Positions 26,414-35,489 of a stretch of DNA of 64,000 nucleotides are shown here, piece by piece. This stretch comes from Diphasiastrum complanatum (taxonomy: Eukaryota > Streptophyta > Lycopodiopsida > Lycopodiales > Lycopodiaceae): NCBI GenBank assembly GCA_029204225.1, contig CM055109.1:41832544-41896543 (forward strand), read 5' to 3'. The first letter of the stretch is position 1. Each line of letters starts with the position of its first letter. The position numbers and the translations under genes were made by a program. Under the pieces are notes generated by a model that saw nothing but the letters and a program-made list of their open reading frames with translations, was not told the DNA's origin and made no database searches.

Positions 26414-29400
26414 ATGGCTTCCAATGGTGGGATCATGCTAGAGTCTAGTGAAAGGTTGAGTTCATCAAACTACTCTACTTGGAAAGTGAGGATGGAGTCC
26501 TTACTTGAGTTGAATGAACTCATGGACATAGTTGCAGAAATTGAAGAGAGACCTCTCACACTTCAAGAGCAACAAAGGTTTGATAAGAAGGCCAAAAGGG
26601 CTCTTCATATCATTAAAATGAATGTTACAAATGAACTTCTCAAGGAAGTTGGAAAGTGTCAAAGTGCAAGTGAGGCATGGAATGCCTTAAAGAAGCTCTT
26701 TGAATCAAAGTCCACATCTAGGGTATTGACCCTAAGGAGACAAATATTTTCTAGTAGGCAAAGAGAGGGTGAAAGTGCTCATGCATTTATCTTGAGAGTT
26801 AAGTCCCTAAGTGATGATTTAGCATGCATTGATGAGAACATAAAAGATGGTGAAATAGTCCAAGTTATGTTGAATGGTTTGCTAAATGAACATGCTAACC
26901 TTGTGCAAAGTTTTGCCATTCAAAGAGTCTTGCCAAGTGTGGTTGACTTGCAAGAAATCTTATTGGCTGAAGAACATAGGTTGCAATCAAAGCTTGATGG
27001 TGCATCCTTGCAAGGTGGAGGTGAAGAGGCTTTCTTCACAAAAGGCAAATTCAAGGGCAAAGGTAAAGGCAAAGGAAAATGGTCCAAAGGTGGTAACTTT
27101 GATCATGATGATCACTCTTCCTCTTCCTCTTCTACTAAGAACAATAAGTCAAAGTTCAAGTGCTTTTATTGTGGGATAAAAGGTCATTTTGCAAATGAAT
27201 GTTATAAGAAGAAAAGAGAGCAAGGAGAGAGGCAAGGAAATCTTACAATAGATGAGGAAGAACATAACACATGTGAATCACTTGTTATGACTTCAAGTTT
27301 GTTAGCCAACATAGATGATAATGATCCTTGGTGGATTGATAGTGGAGCCTCATCTCACATGACAAGACATAAGGAATACTTTACATCCTTATTGTCTTAT
27401 GAGGGAGAAGGTAACATCATTTACACTGCAAATGATGGTCAATGTGACATCAAAGGCATAGGCACTATTCCTATTTCCCTTTCAACAAATAGGAAAGCAA
27501 ATCTTGAAAATGTTTTGTACATTCCTTCAATCACTAAGAATTTGCTTAGTGTAAGTCAAATGATTGACAAAGGACTTGATGTGGAGTTCATTGGAGATGC
27601 ATGTTTGATAAGTAAATGTGGATCCTTGATTGCTCAAGGTAGGAGGCATGGTAAACTTTTCAAGCTTGATGCATGTGTGATCTCTAATCATGAAGCATGT
27701 ATGGCTAGGGAGCAATTGACAAACCAAGAAGTTTGGCACAAGAGGTTGGGCCATCCCAACTTCAAATCTTTGGAGGTAATGGCAAAGAAAGAGCTTGTTC
27801 TTGGTCTCCCTAAAAGTCTTGTTGCAAACAATAGTGTTTGTGAACATTGTGCCTTGTCCAAATCTCATAGACTTGCTTATTCTAGATCTACTTCTAGATC
27901 TAAAGAAGCTTTTCAACTTGTGCATTCTGATATTCATTCTTCTAGTACAACTAGCAATGGTGGGGCAAAGATGTATGCAACTTTCATTGATGACTTTAGT
28001 AGGTATACTTGGATCTATCTTCTTAAAAGTAAGGATGAAGTGTTTGCTGCATTTGTCAAGTTCAAGAATGAAATGGAAAACCAATTCAATACAAAGATCA
28101 AATGCTTAAGATCTGATAATGGAGGGGAATACACCTCAAATAGGTTCAAAGACTTTTGTATAGCACATGGGATTAAGAGGGAGATGTCTAGTCCTAGGAC
28201 TCCACAACAGAATGGAGTGGCCGAGAGGAAGAATAGAACCCTTTGTGAATGTGCCAAGGCAATGAGACTACATGCTAATCTTGCTAAGTCTTTTTGGGGG
28301 GAAGCTTTAGCATGTGCTAACTATCTATGTAATAGATGGACAAGTGCTTCCTTGGATGGTAAAACTCCTCATGAGGTTCTTTATGGTAGAAGGCCGAGTG
28401 TCAAGCATTGTAGGATCTTTGGATGTACATGTTTTGTCAATATCACACTTGATGATAGAACTAAAGAAGATCCTTCATCAAAGAAGGGTGTGTTTGTTGG
28501 CTATAGTGAAGTAAGCAAGGCTTACAAAGTGTACATTCCTTCTACAAAGAAAGTTGTCTTAAGTAGGGATGTCATCTTTCATGAAGAGAATGTTTCCAAT
28601 GTTGTTGATGTTGATGTTGATGTGCCTACTAATCATCATGATGTGCAAGATGTCTTGGATGAAGATGGAGATGCCACTCCAAAGCAAACTTCAAGGAAGA
28701 CTCAAAGGCAAAGGGCTAAGCCATCAAGGCTAACCTATGATGAAAAAGGAAAGCAAGTGGTGGACAACTCTAACTTTGCTTTTCTTACCTCTTTTGATGA
28801 ACCAACTTGTGTAGGTGAAGCAATTCAAAAGAAGGAATGGATCCAAGCCATGGATCATGAGCATCAAGCACTCATCAAAAGCAACACATGGAGGTTGGTA
28901 AAGCTTCCAAAGGACAAGAAGGCAATTGGTTGTAAGTGGATCTTCAAGATCAAGACAAATCAAGATGGATCAATCAACAAGTACAAGGCAAGGTTGGTGG
29001 CAAAGGGGTATGCTCAAGAATATGGTATTGACTATGATGAGACCTTTGCACCCGTGGCAAAGATGGTAACTATTCGAATCCTAATCTCTCTTGCAACTCT
29101 TTATGATTGGGATATGTGGCAAATGGATGTTACTAATGCCTTCTTGAATGGTGATCTTGAAGAAGATATTTACATGGAGCAACTCAAGTGGCAACTTCTT
29201 CAAGGCAAGGGAGATATCATTGGTGAGCTTATTGAGGTTTGTTATGAACTCAAGAGGGCTGTTTTGATTAGGTTTGATACTCATCTTCACCTACTCTACT
29301 TCATGTTAAATGGAAATGTTGGAATCTATCTTTTGGTTTATGATGGTGGCATTGTTTTCACTAACTATAGTGAAGGGTCAAATTTGAGCATTGATGAGAT

Positions 29401-30454
29401 CTTGTGGGATCTTAATCATGTGTTTGAGAGGGAGTATCTTCAGAGTTTCAGATCTGAAGATGTTCACATATGCAAGATCTTTGATGTCTTATTGGAAGAT
29501 CAAGAGGTTGATCTTGGATTGCTTCATCAACACCAAGAGACAAGTGGCAATTCGAAGCTAGTGAAAAGCATCAAAGAAGAGACAAATGGTCAAGGCATTT
29601 TGGATCTGTTTTTACAGGTTCTTGAAGGTTCAAGTAAGGTCTTTGGAGCTGCAAGGAAGTGTCTTCTTACTCTACCTCACTTGCCTAATCTCATGTATGA
29701 ACATTGTTATGTCAATGTGTTGAAATTGTCAAATTTCAATAAAACTAGTTCCATAGTTTTGCATCCTTTGGATCTTGGAGATGGAATAGTTATCATTGCT
29801 GGTTTGTATGATCAAGTACATGAATTCATTCAGATCTTGAAAGGTATTGAAGTGTTCAATATGTTTTCTTTTGAACAAAGTTCAAGATCTAGTATTCTAG
29901 TGTTGGCAAATTGGCAACTTGTTGACATTGTAGGATCAAGCGTTGTGTGCAAATCTTGTGGAGGTACTTCAAGTATTTCAAGTTCAGGTTTTGGTCATTC
30001 AAATGGAGTAGGGAACACATCTTTTTGGCATTCATTCACTCAAAGGCTTTCATGGATTGAAGATTTACAAAGGCAAGGTGGTGATGGAAGTTCATTCATG
30101 GAGATACATGTTGCATTCACTATATGTATAGTGAAATGTGGAGGAGGCATGCAAACACTTGTTGATCACTTTCATTTACAACTTGTTTGCTGCTATTTTA
30201 CAGAGAAACCAGAGATGGATACATGGAGGAATTCATTAATTGAGATTCTATGTTCTTTTACATGTACCATTTTTATGATTCTATGTAAAATTGATGTAAG
30301 AAATAGTGAAGCATCCTATATGGACACTATTATCTATATCAATTATGTTGTGTCCTATTTTGTACATATTAAGATCCTTGAGAAGAGATCTATTCTGATG
30401 ATGGAGATCATTCTTAAGTTGGAACAAAGTAGTGTTGTAAAACTAGCAAGTTAA
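26414..30454 (+). CDS. Copia F polyprotein: gag-protease-integrase-partial RT plus unrecognised module
   Basis: 1346 codons without a stop. Gag at residues 1-300 with zinc knuckle CFYCGIKGHFANEC near 249-262. Protease DSGASSH near 309. Integrase finger from WHKRLGHPNF near 441 to CEHCALSKSH, core HSDIH near 505, SDNGGEY near 568 and AERKNRT near 603. RT starts at CKWIFKIK near 840 and keeps QMDVTNAFLNG near 905. After YMEQ (about 923) normal sequence ends. Some 90 residues look like an eroded RT, with RFD and LLVYDGGIVF where YVDD is expected. About 330 residues resemble nothing I know, ending QSSVVKLAS beside the purine tract. The gag, protease and integrase residues look intact; polymerization would need another element. 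Confidence 0.9.
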   Translation: MASNGGIMLESSERLSSSNYSTWKVRMESLLELNELMDIVAEIEERPLTLQEQQRFDKKAKRALHIIKMNVTNELLKEVGKCQSASEAWNALKKLFESKSTSRVLTLRRQIFSSRQREGESAHAFILRVKSLSDDLACIDENIKDGEIVQVMLNGLLNEHANLVQSFAIQRVLPSVVDLQEILLAEEHRLQSKLDGASLQGGGEEAFFTKGKFKGKGKGKGKWSKGGNFDHDDHSSSSSSTKNNKSKFKCFYCGIKGHFANECYKKKREQGERQGNLTIDEEEHNTCESLVMTSSLLANIDDNDPWWIDSGASSHMTRHKEYFTSLLSYEGEGNIIYTANDGQCDIKGIGTIPISLSTNRKANLENVLYIPSITKNLLSVSQMIDKGLDVEFIGDACLISKCGSLIAQGRRHGKLFKLDACVISNHEACMAREQLTNQEVWHKRLGHPNFKSLEVMAKKELVLGLPKSLVANNSVCEHCALSKSHRLAYSRSTSRSKEAFQLVHSDIHSSSTTSNGGAKMYATFIDDFSRYTWIYLLKSKDEVFAAFVKFKNEMENQFNTKIKCLRSDNGGEYTSNRFKDFCIAHGIKREMSSPRTPQQNGVAERKNRTLCECAKAMRLHANLAKSFWGEALACANYLCNRWTSASLDGKTPHEVLYGRRPSVKHCRIFGCTCFVNITLDDRTKEDPSSKKGVFVGYSEVSKAYKVYIPSTKKVVLSRDVIFHEENVSNVVDVDVDVPTNHHDVQDVLDEDGDATPKQTSRKTQRQRAKPSRLTYDEKGKQVVDNSNFAFLTSFDEPTCVGEAIQKKEWIQAMDHEHQALIKSNTWRLVKLPKDKKAIGCKWIFKIKTNQDGSINKYKARLVAKGYAQEYGIDYDETFAPVAKMVTIRILISLATLYDWDMWQMDVTNAFLNGDLEEDIYMEQLKWQLLQGKGDIIGELIEVCYELKRAVLIRFDTHLHLLYFMLNGNVGIYLLVYDGGIVFTNYSEGSNLSIDEILWDLNHVFEREYLQSFRSEDVHICKIFDVLLEDQEVDLGLLHQHQETSGNSKLVKSIKEETNGQGILDLFLQVLEGSSKVFGAARKCLLTLPHLPNLMYEHCYVNVLKLSNFNKTSSIVLHPLDLGDGIVIIAGLYDQVHEFIQILKGIEVFNMFSFEQSSRSSILVLANWQLVDIVGSSVVCKSCGGTSSISSSGFGHSNGVGNTSFWHSFTQRLSWIEDLQRQGGDGSSFMEIHVAFTICIVKCGGGMQTLVDHFHLQLVCCYFTEKPEMDTWRNSLIEILCSFTCTIFMILCKIDVRNSEASYMDTIIYINYVVSYFVHIKILEKRSILMMEIILKLEQSSVVKLAS
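29182..30454 (+). other. Unrecognised C-terminal module of F (residues about 924-1346)
   Basis: The part of the F frame that replaces most of RT and all of RNase H. Landmarks: YDGGIVF at the position of the RT catalytic box, LVKSIKEE, ILDLFLQVLEGSSK, GAARKC, HPLDLGDGIVIIAG, GGMQ, HLQLVCC, CKIDVRNSEAS and QSSVVKLAS. It has two hydrophobic stretches near the end (ILCSFTCTIFMILC and IYINYVVSYFV) that could be membrane-associated. Related modules are at 31867-33092, 37973-39038 and, more distantly, 42227-42800 on the minus strand. No function can be given. Confidence 0.75.
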
Positions 30455-30467
30455 GTTGAAGAGGGAG

Positions 30468-31114
30468 TGTGAAAATTGTCAACATTTCCTTGTCTAGTTT
30501 TAGGCCAAAATTGCTAAAAATGGCACATAGTTTAGGATCTGACTTTTCACACGTGTGAAACAGGTCTAGATATTTTTAGTAAGTGTATTTTTTCAGTATG
30601 AAGAAGTGTCAAACTTCAAGACCTTCGAAATGAGTCCATTTTCATGTATTTTGGACATATATGCCAATTTTACCTATATAGGGCATATTTTAGGTAAGGA
30701 GGGTCTAGAGAGAGGAGAGAGAGTCATCTCTCTCAGCTATATATAGCAGGTAGGCCGTGGAGAAACAGGTTGGAGCAGATCCATTGTATTCATTTGCTTA
30801 ATGAGAGATTTTTCTATTGGGTTCTCCTTCCATTGTTGGCATTGTGTAGTGATTGAGTTCAAGCTTTGTGTGTATGATCTTAGGTGCTTTCCAAAAGTGG
30901 TAGGCTGATGTATTATGGACTGTATAATGCTATTTTGGGCCGCACTTGATGTTTATGGAAGTTTCCATTTGTGATAAATGCTTTTTGATCAAGTTCTTTG
31001 CATTCTAGGTAGCATAGAATGTGTTGCCAATTCCTAGCTTATGTAGTTTGGAGTGCAAGCATTCAAGCCAATGATCTTGGAGTTTAGATCCACTTAGGAT
31101 CTGTATTTTTCACA
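30468..31114 (+). repeat. Middle LTR of copia F
   Basis: 647 bp, TGTGAAAATTGTC to TTTTTCACA, preceded by purine tract GAAGAGGGAG. U3 differs from the outer LTRs by many substitutions and has its own TATA-like box (CTATATATAG near 30738), whereas the last 250 bp are almost identical to them. It is followed directly by integrase-coding DNA at 31115, with no primer site. Confidence 0.92.
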
Positions 31115-33092
31115 AGAAGATCCTTCATCAAAGAAGGGTGTGTTTGTTGGCTATAGTGAAGTAAGCAAGGCTTACAAAGTGTACATTCCTTCTACAAAGA
31201 AAGTTGTCATAAGTAGGGATGTCATCTTTCATGAAGAGAATGTTTCCAATGTTGTTGATGTTGATGTTGATGTGCCTACTAATCATCATGATGTGCAAGA
31301 TGTCTTGGATGAAGATGCAGATGCCACTCCAAAGCAAACTTCAAGGAAGACTCAAAGGCAAAGGGCTAAGCCATCAAGGCTAACCTATGATGAAAAAGGA
31401 AAGCAAGTGGTGGACAACTCTAACTTTGCTTTTCTTACCTCTTTTGATGAACCAACTTGTGTAGGTGAAGCAATTCAAAAGAAGGAATGGATCCAAGCCA
31501 TGGATCATGAGCATCAAGCACTCATCAAAAGCAACACATGGAGGTTGGTAAAGCTTCCAAAGGACAAGAAGGCAATTGGTTGTAAGTGGATCTTCAAGAT
31601 CAAGACAAATCAAGATGGATCAATCAACAAGTACAAGGCAAGGTTGGTGGCAAAGGGGTATGCTCAAGAATATGGTATTGACTATGATGAGACCTTTGCA
31701 CCCGTGGCAAAGATGGTAACTATTCGAATCCTAATCTCTCTTGCAACTCTTTATGATTGGGATATGTGGCAAATGGATGTTACTAATGCCTTCTTGAATG
31801 GTGATCTTGAAGAAGATATTTACATGGAGCAACTCAAGTGGCAACTTCTTCAAGGCAAGGGAGATCTCGTTGAGGTTTGGTTTGAGCTCAAATGGGCTGG
31901 TTTTATTAGGTTTGATACTCAACTTCATCTACTCTACTTCATGTTGGATAGAAGTGTAGAAATCTATCTTTTGGTTTATGATGGTGACATTGTTTTCACT
32001 AACTATAGTGAAAGGTTGAAATCAAGCAATGATGAGATCTTGTGGGATGTTAATCATGTGTTTGAGAGGGAGTATCTTCAGAGGTTCAGATCTGAAGATG
32101 TTTATAAATGCAAAGTCCTTGATGTTTTATTGGAAGATCAAGATGTTGATCTTGAATTGCTTCATCAACACCAAGAGGCAAGTAGCAATTGGAAGCTAGT
32201 CAAAAGCATGAAAGGGGAGCCACATGGGCAAAGCATCTTGGATCTGTTTTTACAGGTCCTTGAAGGTTCAAGTAAGGTTCTTGGAGCAGCAAGGAAGTGT
32301 CCTTTTCCTCTACCTTACTTGTTTAATCTCATGTATGAACATTGTCATGTCAATGTGTTGGAATTGTCAAAATTCAATGAAACTAGTTCCACAGTTTTGC
32401 ATCTTTTGGATCTTGGAGATGGAATAGTTATCATTGCTGGTTTTTATGATCAAGTACATGCATTCATTCAAATCTCAAAAGATATGGAAGTGGTCAATAT
32501 GTTTACTTTTGAGCAAAGTTCAAGATCTAGCATCCTAGTGTTGGCAAATTGGCAAATTGTTGACAATGTAGGATCAAGCGTTATATGCAAATCTTGTGGA
32601 GATACTTCAAGTATTTCAAGTTCAGGTTTTGCTCATTCAAATGGAACAGAGAACACATCATTTTGGCATTCATTCACTCAAGGGCTTTCGTGAATTGGAG
32701 ATCTACAAAGGCAAGGTGGTGATGGAGGTTCATTCATGGAGATACATGGTGCATTCACTATGGGCATAGTGGAATGTGGACGAGGCATGCAAACACCTGT
32801 TGGTTACTTTCACTTACAACTTGTTTGCTGCTGTTTTACAGAGAACTCAAAGGTGGATACATGGAGGAATCCTTTCATTGTTATTCTATGTTCTTTTACA
32901 TGTATCTTGTTCACCATTCTATGTAAAATTGATGTAAGAAATAGTGAAGCATCCTATATGGGCACTATTATCTATATCAATTATTTTGTACTTCATATTG
33001 TACATATTAGAACACTTGAAAAGAGATCTATCATCATGATGGAGATCATTCTTAGGTTGGAGCAAAGTAGTGTTGTAAAACTAGCAAGTTAA
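31115..33092 (+). pseudogene. Copia F', second internal region: integrase end, RT start, module
   Basis: Corresponds to 28465-30454 of F. It begins at the integrase C-terminus (GVFVGYSEVSKAYKVY from about 31137) and has the same RT start and the same break at YMEQ. The module has YDGDIVF at the catalytic position. One in-frame TGA at 32691-32693 replaces the TGG of F; the frame then stays open to LEQSSVVKLAS. The first 750 bp differ from F at about two positions, while the module differs at roughly a tenth of bases and a fifth of residues. Gag and protease are absent. Confidence 0.9.
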
Positions 33093-33105
33093 GTTGAAGA
33101 GGGAG

Positions 33106-33759
33106 TGTGAAAATTGTCAACATTTCCTAGCTAGTTTGAGGCCTAAATTGGCAATTTTTGTACATAGTTTTGGATCTAACCTTTCACACGTGTGAAAGAG
33201 ACCTAGATACTTTTATTCTAGTATATATTTCATGTTGAAGAAGTCTCAAACTTCGGGACCTTCTAAATGACACTAAAATCATGTTATTTGGACATATAGG
33301 CCAAAATTGGCTATTTTAGGTTACTGGTGTCCTAAAATTGGGTCCTAAGTTCTAGAGAGAGGAGAGAGAGTCATCTCTCTCACCTATATTAGGCTGAAAT
33401 TCGTGGAGAACAGGTTGGAGAAACCTTTTGTATGCTTCATTGAGATCAATAGATCATTGTCATTGTTTCTTCCTCCATTGAGAGCATTGTTGTGTGTATT
33501 GTCTTCAAGCTATTGTGTATAATCTTAGGTGCTTTCCAAAAGTGGTAGGCTGATGTATTATGGACTGTATAATGCTATTTTGGGCCGCACTTGATGTTTA
33601 TGGAAGTTTCCATTTGTGGTAAATGCTTTTTGATCAAGTTCTTTGCATTCTAGGTAGCATAGAATGTGTTGCCAATTCCTAGCTTATGTAGCTTGGAGTG
33701 CAAGCATTCAAGCCAATGATCTTGGAGTTTAGATCCACTTAGGATCTGTATTTTTCACA
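33106..33759 (+). repeat. 3' outer LTR of copia F
   Basis: 654 bp, nearly identical to the 5' outer LTR, preceded by GAAGAGGGAG and followed by the TCAAG duplication. Confidence 0.93.
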
Positions 33760-33764
33760 TCAAG

Positions 33765-33998
33765 ATCTCAAGATCCAAAAACAATGTAGCACATTTTTAG
33801 ATCCTAGAATTTCTCTAGCCTATCCAAACACATTTTTGCCTCATTTCAAAGATGCTATCACAACGTAATATGAGGAATGAACTTATTGAAAGGCATCCTT
33901 TGTGATTTGGCACGTGTGGCATCTATTTACATGGCCATCTTGCCAATTACAATGCATGTGACCAAAATTGGCCAAGCTAGAATTGTGAAATTTTGATA
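33765..33998 (-). repeat. 5' LTR of copia G2, second part
   Basis: Resumes after the TCAAG duplication and ends beside CTAAT (33999-34003). Includes a GGCACGTGTGG motif near 33910. Confidence 0.9.
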
Positions 33999-34242
33999 CT
34001 AATAGTACTCTTTTAAGCTTACTTGTTGTATTGTTAGTAAATAAAAATAAAAGATAACAACATTTTTTCTTGCCTTGTTCTTTTCTAGTAAACAAGGTCA
34101 AATCAGATGTGGGTTAGCTCTTCTTTTTTTGAATTTGCGCTTTCATTGCTAGTGGCCTTTAAATAATTATTATATAAATACATAAGTTGTCCATCCCAAA
34201 TTTGCAATAACATTCTACATTCCAAGTCAAAACTCCAGTATT
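33999..34242. repeat. Repeat R, copy 1, second segment
   Basis: Colinear with 49196-49440 of the uninterrupted copy. Bounded by CTAAT on the left (element G2) and GTATT on the right (element E). Confidence 0.9.
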
Positions 34243-34888
34243 TGTGAAAGATTCAACTAGTTTCATCACATTTTGCAATATTTCCATATTTGGCATATTG
34301 AGGCCAAAACTTGTTTTAGACTTAGAGGTTGACTTTTTAAAGTTCATTAGTCTAAATTTCATTTGAATAAACACTTTTTGAAAGTGTGGGAAAGATAGAA
34401 TGCGAGTTTGAGTAGATTCAATATGAATAAGTTGGGTACATTGAATACCCAAAATTGGTAGGGTTAGCATTTTGGTGGGAAAGCCAAGTGGCCAAATAGG
34501 GTTTGGACCTGCTATAAAAGGATGTAACTCATGGAGAGAGTCATCTTCTCTCTTCTCTATCTCATTTCATGCTTATACATGGTTCTCTTGGGTTCTACTA
34601 TCCATTGGTGCATTATCTTGGTGATTGCTTGCAATTCTATGTGTAGAATGATCTATATTTGCTATTTTTGGATCCACATGTGTGAAATACAGTAGCTTGC
34701 TGGTTTTATATGGACAGCAATAGTACATAATCATTTCATTCAAGTTTGATCAAGTTCTATTAGTATTTGCATCTCAAATTGTGTGTAGATGCTGATTTTT
34801 CTACATTGGTGAAATTGGTAGTGTATTTATCTTTCTAACCAAAGATCATTCAAGTAGATTGGATCTTAAGGATCTGAAATCTTTCACA
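34243..34888 (+). repeat. 5' LTR of copia E
   Basis: 646 bp, TGTGAAAGATTC to CTTTCACA. TATA box TATAAAAGG at 34513-34521, followed by a GAGAGAGTCATC-type inverted repeat. The G-box near 34675 is mutated to CACATGTG here. Confidence 0.95.
34513..34521 (+). promoter_or_regulatory. TATA box of E 5' LTR
   Basis: TATAAAAGG, also at 39890-39898 in the 3' LTR. The transcript would start some 30 bp downstream. Confidence 0.65.
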
Positions 34889-34900
34889 TGGTATCAGAGC
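34889..34900 (+). promoter_or_regulatory. Primer-binding site of E (tRNA-Met)
   Basis: TGGTATCAGAGC, abutting the LTR end. Confidence 0.95.
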
Positions 34901-35489
34901 TTGTGTTTCAGGTTATGAAGGAGGAAATCAGATCTATCAATGATTTGGTGAAGATATAAAGTCTAGAGCATGCTAGAGATGATTCTACACCAAAATCGGA
35001 TTTTTTGCTTTTGTAGATTGGATCTTTTGTAGATCAAAACACTAAATAGGTCAATATACTTGTTCAATTCCGTTTTTTGAATTCACATGCTGGATTTGGC
35101 CGATTTTTGGATCATTGGTTCAGCCTAAGTGGTGGCTTATAGATTGCATATCAAATTTTCAGCATTTGCATGTTGATTTGGAATAGTCAATTTTTTGTGA
35201 TTTTGTCAAAACCCTAATTTTTGATTGGTTCTCTAGATAGTGAGGTTGCTGGACTTCATTTGAGTGTGTTTCAATCTTAGAAAGTGGCAAAAGTCATTAG
35301 ATTGAGGATAGATCATAGGTTGATCAAGATTCCATGATTCTATATGTTGATTTGCTTGGATAAGTGCTAGAAGAGAATTTGTGAGATAGTTTCAAATCTT
35401 GGTGATTTCTTTTGAAAGCATTTGTTGTTGTTCAAAGGAGTGATTTGTGCTTTGAAGTAGGTTGAAAGAGAAGATCAGGTCATTGCTAC

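Larger units (their letters stand above)
24588..33759 (+). mobile_element. Composite copia element F: LTR-internal-LTR-internal-LTR
   Basis: Three LTRs (24588-25241, 30468-31114, 33106-33759) enclose a full internal region (25242-30467) and a 5'-deleted one (31115-33105). The outermost LTRs are flanked by TCAAG (24583-24587 and 33760-33764), so the outer pair belong to one insertion. They are nearly identical to each other, whereas the middle LTR differs strongly in its first two thirds. Leader 25254-26413 contains a roughly 183-bp quasi-tandem repeat. Neither internal region encodes a normal RT or RNase H. Confidence 0.93.
21997..33998 (-). mobile_element. Copia element G2, internally deleted, with F nested in its 5' LTR
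   Basis: Minus-strand element: 3' LTR 21997-22637, internal region 22638-24112, primer site 24113-24125 and 5' LTR 24126-24587 plus 33765-33998. Target duplication CTAAT (21992-21996 and 33999-34003). The uninterrupted R copy reads ACATTCTAATAGTACTC near 49192, the empty site. LTR ends read TA instead of TG on the outer side. The internal region joins the start of gag directly to RNase H, so protease, integrase and RT are gone. Confidence 0.93.

Noticed and set aside
27527-28084. A 185-codon minus-strand frame inside F
   Set aside because: Antisense to integrase of the long F frame, with no motif of its own; a shadow of the real coding strand.
30180-30454. The hydrophobic C-terminus of F as an envelope-like protein
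   Set aside because: It is in frame with pol, follows no RNase H, and lacks a signal peptide or cleavage region; hydrophobicity alone is not enough.
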